From Burkholderiales bacterium (GTDB lineage Bacteria; Pseudomonadota; Gammaproteobacteria; Burkholderiales; Burkholderiaceae_C), in NCBI GenBank assembly GCA_947448105.1, contig CANFNE010000050.1, forward strand, positions 1-11,979: DNA of 11,979 nt, in the 5' to 3' direction. The notes beneath the pieces were generated by a model that saw only the letters and a program-made list of their open reading frames with translations, did no database searches and had not been told where the DNA came from. Below, piece after piece: positions 6,494 to 11,979 of this stretch (position 1 is its first letter; each line of letters starts with the position of its first letter). The position numbers were made by a program, and so were the translations under genes.

Positions 6494-7303
6494 ATGCCCC
6501 GTCATTCCACACGCCACACCGTGGGCCGCTGGGCCTTGCCGCTCATCATGCTGGGCGTGAGTGCACCACTGTGGCTGCACTGGGGCGAGCCCGCGCTGTT
6601 TGTGGCCCTTAACCAGGCCTGCCTGCTGCTGCCCGCGCCGGTATGGACCGGACTGTCACTCTTGGGCAATGCCTGGGGCGTGCTGGCGGCCACATCCCCC
6701 TTGCTGGTGCTGGCACCGCGCCTGCTGTGGGCCTGGCTGTGCGCCGTGCCTTTTGGGGTGGTGTTCGCGCGCGTGGGCAAGGGCTTGTTGGACAGCCCGC
6801 GTCCGGCGGCGGTGGTGGACAACAGTCTGTTCAGATTGGTGGGTGAAAAGCTCGAAGTCGCGTCCATGCCCTCGGGCCATACGCTGACCGCTTTTGCCGT
6901 GGCCAGCAGCCTGTACTTTGCGCTCGACGCGCGAGGCCGCGCGCGGTTTGCATGGCTGTGGTTGCTGGCTGGCGCCGTGGGCTTGTCGCGCATTGCCGTG
7001 GGCGCGCACTGGCCGGGCGACGTGGCGGTGGGCGCGGGCCTGGGCGTGTTGGCAGGCCTGTTGGGCAATCTGCTGTGGCGGCGCCTGGGCGCGGTCTATG
7101 TGCAGGCCCAAGGCTGGCACTTGCGCGCAGTGGCCGTTTTATTGGCGGCCACGGTGTACGTGCTGCTGGACGAGCCGCTGGACTTTGCGCAGAACACGCC
7201 GTTGCAGCAATCGCTGGCGGTGGTGGTAGTGGGCGTATTGCTGGTGTTTGCGTGGCGCCAGCGCGGCGGCTCGGCGAATGCGGGGAGTTCGCATCGGGCC
7301 TGA
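6494..7303 (+). CDS. PAP2-family membrane phosphatase
   Basis: A 269-residue membrane protein with a complete PAP2 active site: K96-x6-R103-P104 (KGLLDSPRP), P126-S-G-H129 (PSGH) and S165-R166-x5-H172-x3-D176 (SRIAVGAHWPGD). Several hydrophobic helices surround these motifs, which would face the periplasm. Such enzymes dephosphorylate lipid phosphates: phosphatidic acid, undecaprenyl pyrophosphate or lipid A. The ATG directly follows the glycosyltransferase TAA, with AGGACGGA upstream as Shine-Dalgarno, so the two are co-expressed. A reasonable inference is that the pair acts on the same polyprenyl-phosphate or lipid A chemistry, for example carrier recycling. The C-terminal 80 residues add further hydrophobic segments beyond the core domain. 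It could also be an unrelated lipid phosphatase. Confidence 0.92.
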   Translation: MPRHSTRHTVGRWALPLIMLGVSAPLWLHWGEPALFVALNQACLLLPAPVWTGLSLLGNAWGVLAATSPLLVLAPRLLWAWLCAVPFGVVFARVGKGLLDSPRPAAVVDNSLFRLVGEKLEVASMPSGHTLTAFAVASSLYFALDARGRARFAWLWLLAGAVGLSRIAVGAHWPGDVAVGAGLGVLAGLLGNLLWRRLGAVYVQAQGWHLRAVAVLLAATVYVLLDEPLDFAQNTPLQQSLAVVVVGVLLVFAWRQRGGSANAGSSHRA

Positions 7304-7327
7304 GCCGTGCTGCGTGGCGATGACAGG

Positions 7328-7341
7328 GCTGGCTTACCAGC
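7328..7341. terminator. Small hairpin between convergent genes, possible weak terminator
   Basis: GCTGG, a CTTA loop and CCAGC make a 5-bp perfect stem in the 40-bp gap between the convergent PAP2 and HepT genes. It lacks a proper T-run on either strand (TCTTAAG follows on the plus strand), so termination is only suggested by its position. Confidence 0.3.
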
Positions 7342-7343
7342 TC

Positions 7344-7775
7344 TTAAGCGGTGGGCGGGTGCTGGGCGTCGTGCGTCAGCACGGCCTGGGTAAAAGCTAA
7401 AAATTCACCTAGGTGGTGGCAAATAATGTTGACGGTAATGGGCAGCTGCAAGGCCTGGTAGTCGTGCACCGCAATATTGCGAAAGCCCACCATGCGCTTC
7501 ATGGCCGCAGCCAAGTCTGCCGTCAGCCAACCGCTCGCGTGCAGCAGCTCAAACACATCGCGTGCGCTTTGTGGTAGCCCTAAGCGTTCGCGGCGCACCA
7601 GGTGCTGGCCCATGTCGAGCGCCGCTTCGCAGGCGCGCTGGATGTTCAAAATCGCCGCGTCCTGGCGCGTGAAATCCTGGGCGAAGGTGTCGGGGTTGCG
7701 CGCATATTCTTCTTTGACACGGGCCACGCAGCGTTCAATACTGGCGGCCTTGTTGACCAGGGTGTCATCGTGCAT
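7344..7775 (-). CDS. hepT: HepT-like HEPN toxin (DUF86)
   Basis: A 143-residue HEPN-domain protein with the signature R99-N-I-A-V-H104-D-Y106, that is, the Rx4HxY motif of HepT ribonuclease toxins. The predicted all-helical fold fits the long amphipathic stretches at residues 6-25, 36-65 and 85-130. In the characterised HepT/MntA system the toxin is an RNase, and the partner nucleotidyltransferase adds AMP to the Tyr of this motif; Tyr106 would be the target here. The start at ATG 7775 (MHDDTLVN) is preferred over an upstream ATG at 7823, because homology begins here and it overlaps the mntA end by 11 bp, typical of coupled translation. It is the last gene of the srkA-led minus-strand run and converges on the PAP2 gene. 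Confidence 0.88.
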   Translation of the reverse strand: MHDDTLVNKAASIERCVARVKEEYARNPDTFAQDFTRQDAAILNIQRACEAALDMGQHLVRRERLGLPQSARDVFELLHASGWLTADLAAAMKRMVGFRNIAVHDYQALQLPITVNIICHHLGEFLAFTQAVLTHDAQHPPTA

Positions 7776-8205
7776 AGATGTGCCCCGTGTGTTGAATGTC
7801 GGCCAGCAAGCCGCTGCGGGCATCGTCGAGCGCGGTTTTCTCGCTCAGGATGAAGCATTCAAACAGCCCTGCTTCCAGTGGCTTGCCCCACAGACGCAAG
7901 CCGCCTTGCAGCACCTGGTATTGCATGACGGTGCTGGCTGCGCGCAGGTCCAGCAGATCGACGGTGCAGCCCACCAAGTCTTCGAGGCTACCGGCCAGTT
8001 CCCACAGCGCCACCGGGTCGGCGTAAGCGGCCACCAGCACGGCCAGATCCAGGTCGCTGCCCGCCTGGGCCGTGCCTGCGAGCTGGCTGCCAAAGGCGTA
8101 CACGGCCAAGGCTTGCGGCAGCGCGGCGCGAACTGCCGACACCACCGGCCCTTGCGCTGCGAGTGCGTCGGCCAGGTGGTTGGGAATTGCGGGGATGGTG
8201 TTCAT
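7765..8205 (-). CDS. mntA: MntA-like nucleotidyltransferase antitoxin
   Basis: A 146-residue minimal nucleotidyltransferase. The active-site motif is G39-S40-x10-D51-L-D53 (AFGSQ...AGSDLDLAV), the GSx10DxD pattern of MntA proteins, and TVDLLDLR (Asp83 or Asp86) supplies the probable third acidic ligand. All three metal-binding carboxylates are therefore present. In the known system MntA transfers AMP from ATP to the HepT toxin and silences it. The gene directly precedes hepT with an 11-bp overlap and starts 12 bp after the DUF2520 gene, so it appears to be co-transcribed with that gene and srkA. No separate promoter can be seen in the 12-bp gap, though one inside the upstream coding region is possible. 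Confidence 0.88.
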   Translation of the reverse strand: MNTIPAIPNHLADALAAQGPVVSAVRAALPQALAVYAFGSQLAGTAQAGSDLDLAVLVAAYADPVALWELAGSLEDLVGCTVDLLDLRAASTVMQYQVLQGGLRLWGKPLEAGLFECFILSEKTALDDARSGLLADIQHTGHIYAR

Positions 8206-8217
8206 GGTGCAACCAGT

Positions 8218-9153
8218 CTAAAGCACCGCGTCGCCATTGGCGGGTGGCGTATGGCCTGCCAGTCGCAGCGCCAAGGCACTGAGCGCGGCATAGGCCGCAC
8301 CCGATTTTTCGTCCCATGCGCCCACAGCCGCCGCTTGGCGGGCGATGGCTGCCGTGTCGCCGCGCGCCGCCGGGCCGGTGAGCGCGCCTTGCGGGCCCAG
8401 GCGGGTGATATTGGCCACGGCGTTGTTCAAGAGTGAGGAGCGCAAGTGGGGCAGCAGCGCCTCGGGCACGCCGCTGGCGCGCCAGGCGTCTTCGGCCACC
8501 GACTGCAGCACGGGCAAGAAGTTGGTGGCAAAGACGGCGGCTGCGTGGTAGACCAGTTTGTCCTGGCTGCGCACCTCAAAACACTGTGCGCCGATGGCGG
8601 CAAAAGCCTCTTGCAGCAGCGCGCGCGCCGCCAGGTCGCCTTCCAGGGCGCAGGGCGTGCCGGCAAACTGGGCGCAGGCGGCTTCTGGCGTGGCAAAACT
8701 CAAAATCGGGTGGGCGCTGGCGACTTGCCAACCCAGCGCGCCCAGGGGCGCCAGCACGCTGGCGGGCAGGGCGCCGCTGCAGTGAAAGGCGGTGGGCGGG
8801 CGCCGCAAGCCTTGGGCTCCCGGGTCGGCGGTCGCGTCCTTCGCGCTGGAGACCAAGCGGGTTTCTGCGGTACCGGCCTGGGCCATGGTCATTCGGGCGG
8901 CAAGGGCCGCTGCACTTGACGCAATCTGCGCATCGGTGGTGGCAATCAAGCACACGTCGGCGCGGCGCATGGCATCCAGGCTGGGGGCGGGCGTGCCTGC
9001 GCCAATGAACAGGCAGGCCGCTTGTGCGCCGGCCGTTGACGTGGTCAGCACGTCTTGCACCGCAAACACCCCGGCCTGCGTCCACAGCCGCGCCAGGGTT
9101 TGGCCGACGCGGCCCGCGCCTATCAGGTTCAGGGTGGGCAAGTGCGCGGTCAT
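8218..9153 (-). CDS. Rossmann-fold / DUF2520 domain protein (possible reductase)
   Basis: A 311-residue two-domain protein. The N-terminal NAD(P)-binding Rossmann domain starts TLNLIGAGRVGQTLARLW with the G12-x-G14-x-x-G17 loop. The strand-loop VCLIATTDAQI follows, then FHCSGALPASVLAPL and VASAHPILSF. The C-terminal half matches DUF2520 (YHAAAVFATNFLPVL near the middle, then a helical LTGPAARGDTAAI). The overall layout is that of 6-phosphogluconate- or ketopantoate-reductase-like dehydrogenases. I recall that some COG5495/DUF2520 proteins have been reported as alternative ketopantoate reductases (PanG), but activity here is not shown. The start at 9153 is chosen because homology begins there; the open frame further upstream runs antisense-like into srkA. 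It lies 17 bp downstream of srkA and 12 bp upstream of mntA, all on one strand. Confidence 0.88.
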   Translation of the reverse strand: MTAHLPTLNLIGAGRVGQTLARLWTQAGVFAVQDVLTTSTAGAQAACLFIGAGTPAPSLDAMRRADVCLIATTDAQIASSAAALAARMTMAQAGTAETRLVSSAKDATADPGAQGLRRPPTAFHCSGALPASVLAPLGALGWQVASAHPILSFATPEAACAQFAGTPCALEGDLAARALLQEAFAAIGAQCFEVRSQDKLVYHAAAVFATNFLPVLQSVAEDAWRASGVPEALLPHLRSSLLNNAVANITRLGPQGALTGPAARGDTAAIARQAAAVGAWDEKSGAAYAALSALALRLAGHTPPANGDAVL

Positions 9154-9170
9154 GGTTGAGCGTTCATGGT

Positions 9171-10178
9171 TCAGACCACCAGCGGGTCTTCCTGCATGGC
9201 TTCGCATTGCTCCACCAGCATTTGCACCTGCCCCTGCCAGTAGTCGCTCGAACCAAACCACGGAAAGTTGGCGGGAAAGGTCGGGTCGCTCCAGCGCCGG
9301 GCCAGCCAGGCGCTGTAGTGGATCAGGCGCAGGGTGCGAAGGGGCTCAATCAGGGCCAGCTCTTCGCGGTCAAATTCACGGAACTGTTCGTAGCCGTCCA
9401 CCAGCGCGCCCAATTGGCGGCTGCGCTGGCCGCGGTCGCCGCTGAGCAGCATCCACAGGTCTTGCACAGCGGGCCCCATGCGGGCATCGTCCAGGTCCAC
9501 AAAATGCGGCCCGGGCCCGGCGCTGGCGGCGGCGTCTGTTGGCGTCCACAAAATATTGCCGGGGTGGCAGTCCCCGTGCAGGCGCAAAAGGCGAATGGGC
9601 GAGGCATGCCCGGTCAGGGCCGGGTGGCGCGCGATCAGCGCCATGGCCTCGTCGCAGGCGCGGCTCCAGGCGGACTGCACGTCCAGCGGCACCATCTCAT
9701 GGGCCAGCAGCCAGTCTTTGGGTTCTTGCGCAAACGTGGCCAGGGTGAGCGTGGGGCGCACCGCAAACGGCTTTTTGGCGCCCACGCTGTGGATGCGCGC
9801 CAAAAAGCGGCCAATCCATTCCAGCACCTCGCCGTCGTCGAGCTCGGGCGGCCTCCCGCCCCGGCGCGGGCTCACGCTGAAGTCAAAGCCGCCAAAGGGG
9901 TGGAGCGTGGTGCCGTTCAGGTGCAGGGGCCCAATCACCGGAATCTCGGCGTCCATCAGCGCTTGGGCAAAGCTGTGTTCTTCCAAAATCTGCGCCTGGC
10001 TCCAGCGCGCAGGCCGGTAAAACTTGGCCACCACCGCGCCGCCGTCTTCCAACTGCACTTGGTAGACCCGGTTTTCATAGGACGACAGGGCGGTCAGGCG
10101 CCCGTCGCCGCGCAAGCCCACGGAGTCAAGCGCGTCGAGCACGACGTCGGGGGTCAGCGATTCAAAAGCATGGTGCAT
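9171..10178 (-). CDS. srkA: Stress response kinase SrkA (YihE/RdoA)
   Basis: A 335-residue protein kinase-like enzyme closely matching E. coli SrkA (328 aa), a Ser/Thr kinase of the aminoglycoside-phosphotransferase fold linked to Cpx envelope stress and to protection from stress-induced death. Diagnostic stretches are LSSYENRVYQ (31-40), VVAKFYRP.RW (ATP-lysine region, 49-59), ILEEHSFA, the catalytic loop LRLHGDCHPGNILW (198-211) with Asp203 and Asn208, the metal-binding FVDLDDAR (226-233) with Asp228, GPAVQDLWMLL, and the C-terminal RW.DP.FP.NFPWF. An insert rich in Ala and Gly (about 214-224) precedes the VDLDD motif. The start at 10178 matches the homologue N-terminus (HAFESLTPD). It heads a minus-strand run with DUF2520, mntA and hepT, and is divergent from the oxygenase gene with 68 bp between starts. 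Confidence 0.96.
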   Translation of the reverse strand: MHHAFESLTPDVVLDALDSVGLRGDGRLTALSSYENRVYQVQLEDGGAVVAKFYRPARWSQAQILEEHSFAQALMDAEIPVIGPLHLNGTTLHPFGGFDFSVSPRRGGRPPELDDGEVLEWIGRFLARIHSVGAKKPFAVRPTLTLATFAQEPKDWLLAHEMVPLDVQSAWSRACDEAMALIARHPALTGHASPIRLLRLHGDCHPGNILWTPTDAAASAGPGPHFVDLDDARMGPAVQDLWMLLSGDRGQRSRQLGALVDGYEQFREFDREELALIEPLRTLRLIHYSAWLARRWSDPTFPANFPWFGSSDYWQGQVQMLVEQCEAMQEDPLVV

Positions 10179-10185
10179 GCCCCGA

Positions 10186-10214
10186 TTGTCAACGCTGGGG
10201 TGCTGCTTTAAGCT
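10186..10214 (+). promoter_or_regulatory. Possible promoter of the carotenoid oxygenase gene
   Basis: TTGTCA (10186-10191, 5 of 6 to the -35 consensus), a 17-base spacer and TAAGCT (10209-10214, 3 of 6 to the -10) lie upstream of the Shine-Dalgarno. The spacing is ideal but the -10 is poor. Confidence 0.3.
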
Positions 10215-10233
10215 CTTTTGCATCAAACGGCAC

Positions 10234-10239
10234 AAGGAG
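10234..10239 (+). promoter_or_regulatory. Ribosome binding site of the carotenoid oxygenase gene
   Basis: AAGGAG, a near-perfect Shine-Dalgarno, lies 7 bases before the ATG at 10247. It is the strongest such site in the window and fixes the start. Confidence 0.85.
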
Positions 10240-10246
10240 CGGCGGC

Positions 10247-11692
10247 ATGGGATCGAACGATACGGCGGTTTTGCAGGGCGGCTTTGCACCGGTGGCGCGC
10301 GAAATGACGGTGGATTTGACCGACATTGAGGGTGAAATCCCGCGCGACCTGCACGGCATGCACGTGCGCAACGGCCCCAACCGCCAGTTTGCCGCGCCCG
10401 GGCGCTACCACTGGTTTGACGGCGACGGCATGCTGCACGCGCTGCGCTTTGAGGGCGGCCGCGTGCAATACCAAAACCGCTGGATCGCCACCGCCAGCCT
10501 GGCCGAAGAACGCGCGGCAGGCAGCGCGCTGTGGCAGGGCATCAAAGACCCGCCCCGGCGCGACCGGCCCGACATGCCGCTCAAAAACACGGCCAACACC
10601 GACGTCAAATTTTTTGCCGGGGAACTACTGGCCATGTGGTACCTGGGTGGCGAGGTGCACCGCGTGCGCCCGCACGACCTGGCCACCACCGGCACGCTGG
10701 CGATGGACCCGCGCCTGGCCGGGCTGCATATTTCGGCGCACTCCAAGGTGGACGAGCGCACGGGCGAATTTGTGTTTTTTTGCTATGGCAAAGAGCCGCC
10801 CTATATGCACTACGGCGTGATCGACAAAAGCGGCACGCTCCAAACCCTGGTGCCGGTAGCCCTGCCCGGGCCACGCCTGCCGCACGACATGGCGGTCACG
10901 CGCAACTACAGCGTTTTGCACGACCTGCCACTGTTCCAAGACCCCGAAGCCGCAGCCGCCGGGCGCCACAAGGTGATGTTCTATCCCGGGCTGCCCTCGC
11001 GCTTTGGCGTGCTGCCGCGCCACGGGGCGGCGTCTGACATCCGCTGGTTTGAGGCCCAACCGGCCTACATGTACCACGTGTCCAACGCCTGGGAAGAGGA
11101 CGACGGCCAGGGCGGCACCGAGATCGTCATGACCGGCACGCCCTTCAAACCGCAGCTCGACGCCCGGGGCCAGTTGGACGCCAGCCGCCTGCCGCGCCTG
11201 ATCGCCCAGCTTGGCCAGGACTGCATGTTTTACGAATGGCGCTTTAACCTGCGCACCGGCCAAACGCGCGAGCGGGTGCTAGACGACGTGCTCAACCAGG
11301 AATTCCCCATCATCAACAGCGCGTATCTGGGCGAGCGCAGTCGCTATTCCTGGAACACCCTGATGGCCAACGGCACCGGGCCTGAGGAGCCGCGCTTTTG
11401 CGGTATCGCCCGCCACGACCTGCAGCAAAACAGCTGCAGCAGCTTCCACGCCGGCATGCACCACTGGTTTAACGAACACAGCTTCGCCCCCAAAGACCAC
11501 GCCGTGGCCGAGGACGACGGCTATTTGGTCGGCTTTGTGTGGGACGCGCTGGCCGCGCGCTCGTACGCCACCGTGTTTGACGCCCACGACGTGGCCCAGG
11601 GCCCGGTGGCGCGCATCGCCTTGCCCCAGCGGGTGCCAAACGGGTTTCATGCCACTTGGGTGAGCCGGGAACGCTTGGCGCGGGCTTGGTAG
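10247..11692 (+). CDS. Carotenoid oxygenase family protein (RPE65/CCD/stilbene dioxygenase type)
   Basis: A 481-residue non-haem iron dioxygenase of the seven-bladed propeller family that cleaves carotenoid, apocarotenoid or stilbene-type double bonds, probably cytosolic (no signal peptide). The four iron-binding histidines can be assigned: H165 (ISAHSKVDERTGE), H213 (LPHDMAVT), H277 (YMYHVSNAWEE) and H468 (GFHATW, near the C-terminus). The N-terminal G.HVRNGPNRQF (37-48) and the YHWFDGDGMLHALRF motif (54-68) are family hallmarks. The family's usual SAHPK reads SAHSK here. Length is normal and no frame break is visible despite a T7 run at 10775-10781. Neither carotenoid synthesis nor lignin-breakdown genes are in the window, so the substrate is unknown. 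It is transcribed alone, divergent from srkA, and followed by 287 bp of noncoding repeats. Confidence 0.93.
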   Translation: MGSNDTAVLQGGFAPVAREMTVDLTDIEGEIPRDLHGMHVRNGPNRQFAAPGRYHWFDGDGMLHALRFEGGRVQYQNRWIATASLAEERAAGSALWQGIKDPPRRDRPDMPLKNTANTDVKFFAGELLAMWYLGGEVHRVRPHDLATTGTLAMDPRLAGLHISAHSKVDERTGEFVFFCYGKEPPYMHYGVIDKSGTLQTLVPVALPGPRLPHDMAVTRNYSVLHDLPLFQDPEAAAAGRHKVMFYPGLPSRFGVLPRHGAASDIRWFEAQPAYMYHVSNAWEEDDGQGGTEIVMTGTPFKPQLDARGQLDASRLPRLIAQLGQDCMFYEWRFNLRTGQTRERVLDDVLNQEFPIINSAYLGERSRYSWNTLMANGTGPEEPRFCGIARHDLQQNSCSSFHAGMHHWFNEHSFAPKDHAVAEDDGYLVGFVWDALAARSYATVFDAHDVAQGPVARIALPQRVPNGFHATWVSRERLARAW

Positions 11693-11755
11693 TCTGGTTT
11701 CGTTGCTGAATGGCGTGTTCATCCAGGCGCTTGCTTTCCCCGCCTATCCCCCCAG

Positions 11756-11788
11756 CCCCCTTTCCTCCCCGGCGGTGAGGAAAGGGGG
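11756..11788. terminator. 12-bp perfect stem-loop after the oxygenase gene
   Basis: CCCCCTTTCCTC (11756-11767), a 9-base loop and GAGGAAAGGGGG (11777-11788) form a perfect 12-bp hairpin 63 bases after the stop codon. The position suits a transcription terminator or mRNA-stabilising hairpin, but no T-run follows on either strand, so intrinsic termination is not proven. It may instead be a dispersed repeat. Confidence 0.5.
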
Positions 11789-11809
11789 AGCAAAACAGCC
11801 ACATTTGGT

Positions 11810-11829
11810 TTCGTCGCTTCGGCTACGAA
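11810..11829. other. 8-bp hairpin with TTCG tetraloop
   Basis: TTCGTCGC, loop TTCG and GCTACGAA form an 8-bp stem with one mismatch and a UUCG-type tetraloop, which is unusually stable in RNA. It lies between the 12-bp hairpin and the REP pair. Function unknown. Confidence 0.4.
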
Positions 11830-11866
11830 TCTACCGGGGTCGCGCTAGGTAGTGGTCGCCTGATGC

Positions 11867-11946
11867 GTAGGAGCGACGCCTCGCCGCGAAGGTTTTCGAG
11901 GTTTTGGCGTCGCCGAGGCGATTCGCGGCGAGGGCGCCGCTCCTAC
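11867..11946. repeat. Pair of inverted REP-like units (BIME-like element)
   Basis: Two copies of the same unit face each other. Each begins GTAG-GA and is followed by a short hairpin: left GCGACG/CGCCGC (11873-11887, one mismatch, 3-base loop); right, read on the minus strand, GCGGCG/CGCCGC (11940-11925, perfect, 4-base loop), then GAA. The two units (11867-11890 and 11946-11922) are complementary except for one base and one single-base gap, and a 31-bp spacer separates them. GTAG at the head of a small palindrome is the layout of REP sequences mobilised by RAYT (TnpA-REP) transposases. No RAYT gene is in the window. Confidence 0.72.
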
Positions 11947-11979
11947 AAAAACGGGTAGCGCCCAGTGGTGCGTTAGCCG

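Larger units (their letters stand above)
11693..11979. other. Noncoding region rich in stem-loops
   Basis: No plausible coding frame follows the oxygenase gene to the window end. The 287 bp hold the 12-bp hairpin, the TTCG hairpin and the inverted REP pair listed separately, plus a smaller CTACC/GGTAG pairing (11831-11835 with 11848-11852). No further gene start is seen before the right edge. Confidence 0.7.

Noticed and set aside
5399..6580. Long open frame (393 codons) antisense to the glycosyltransferase gene
   Set aside because: It is rich in Arg, Gln, His and Gly with no recognisable domain, as expected of the reverse strand of a GC-rich gene; the plus-strand frame has clear family motifs.
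10187..10192. Perfect TTGACA on the minus strand before srkA
   Set aside because: It lies only 8 bases before the srkA ATG, too close to act as a -35 for that start.
9024..10211. Long plus-strand open frame (395 codons) opposite srkA
   Set aside because: Antisense shadow of srkA and the start of the DUF2520 gene; no domain, and the opposite strand carries the full kinase motifs.
11971..11979. GCGTTAG-like end resembling an integron attC core
   Set aside because: The following bases do not fit the GTTRRRY core, there is no matching partner core, and no integrase gene or cassette array is visible.

Overview
The window is GC-rich, densely packed bacterial chromosome. It carries a Kup-type potassium transporter, proteobacterial-type glutathione synthetase, an E. 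coli-like SrkA kinase and a BenE-type carrier. Together with the codon bias and the very short intergenic gaps, this points to a betaproteobacterium, most likely Burkholderiales/Comamonadaceae. That placement is inference from gene style; no rRNA or other marker gene is present.

Layout. (1) 1-2142, plus strand: the C-terminal half of kup, then 6 bp later a BenE-family carrier. (2) 2220-3954: gshB (plus) converges on a YafJ-like class II glutamine amidotransferase (minus), and their 3' ends overlap by 23 bp. (3) 4031-4625, minus: a BrnT/BrnA toxin-antitoxin pair with overlapping genes and a possible leaderless promoter. (4) 4682-4876, minus: a small 4-oxalocrotonate tautomerase-family protein. 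(5) 4982-7303, plus: a PMT/ArnT-like membrane glycosyltransferase directly followed by a PAP2 phosphatase, plausibly a lipid-carrier or envelope-modification pair. (6) 10178 down to 7344, minus: a tight run of srkA, a Rossmann/DUF2520 protein, an MntA-like nucleotidyltransferase antitoxin and a HepT-like HEPN toxin. (7) 10247-11692, plus: an RPE65-family carotenoid/stilbene oxygenase divergent from srkA. (8) 11693-11979: noncoding DNA with three separate stem-loops, the last being a pair of inverted REP units with GTAG heads.

Most genes are familiar families with intact motifs. The less ordinary content is two different type II/VII-like toxin-antitoxin modules about 2.7 kb apart. One of them sits at the end of a housekeeping/stress operon. 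There is also an orphan carotenoid-oxygenase-family enzyme, a tautomerase lacking one of the canonical arginines, and the structured repeat region at the right end. I see no phage genes, transposase, CRISPR array, tRNA or rRNA, and no convincing wholly new multi-gene system.
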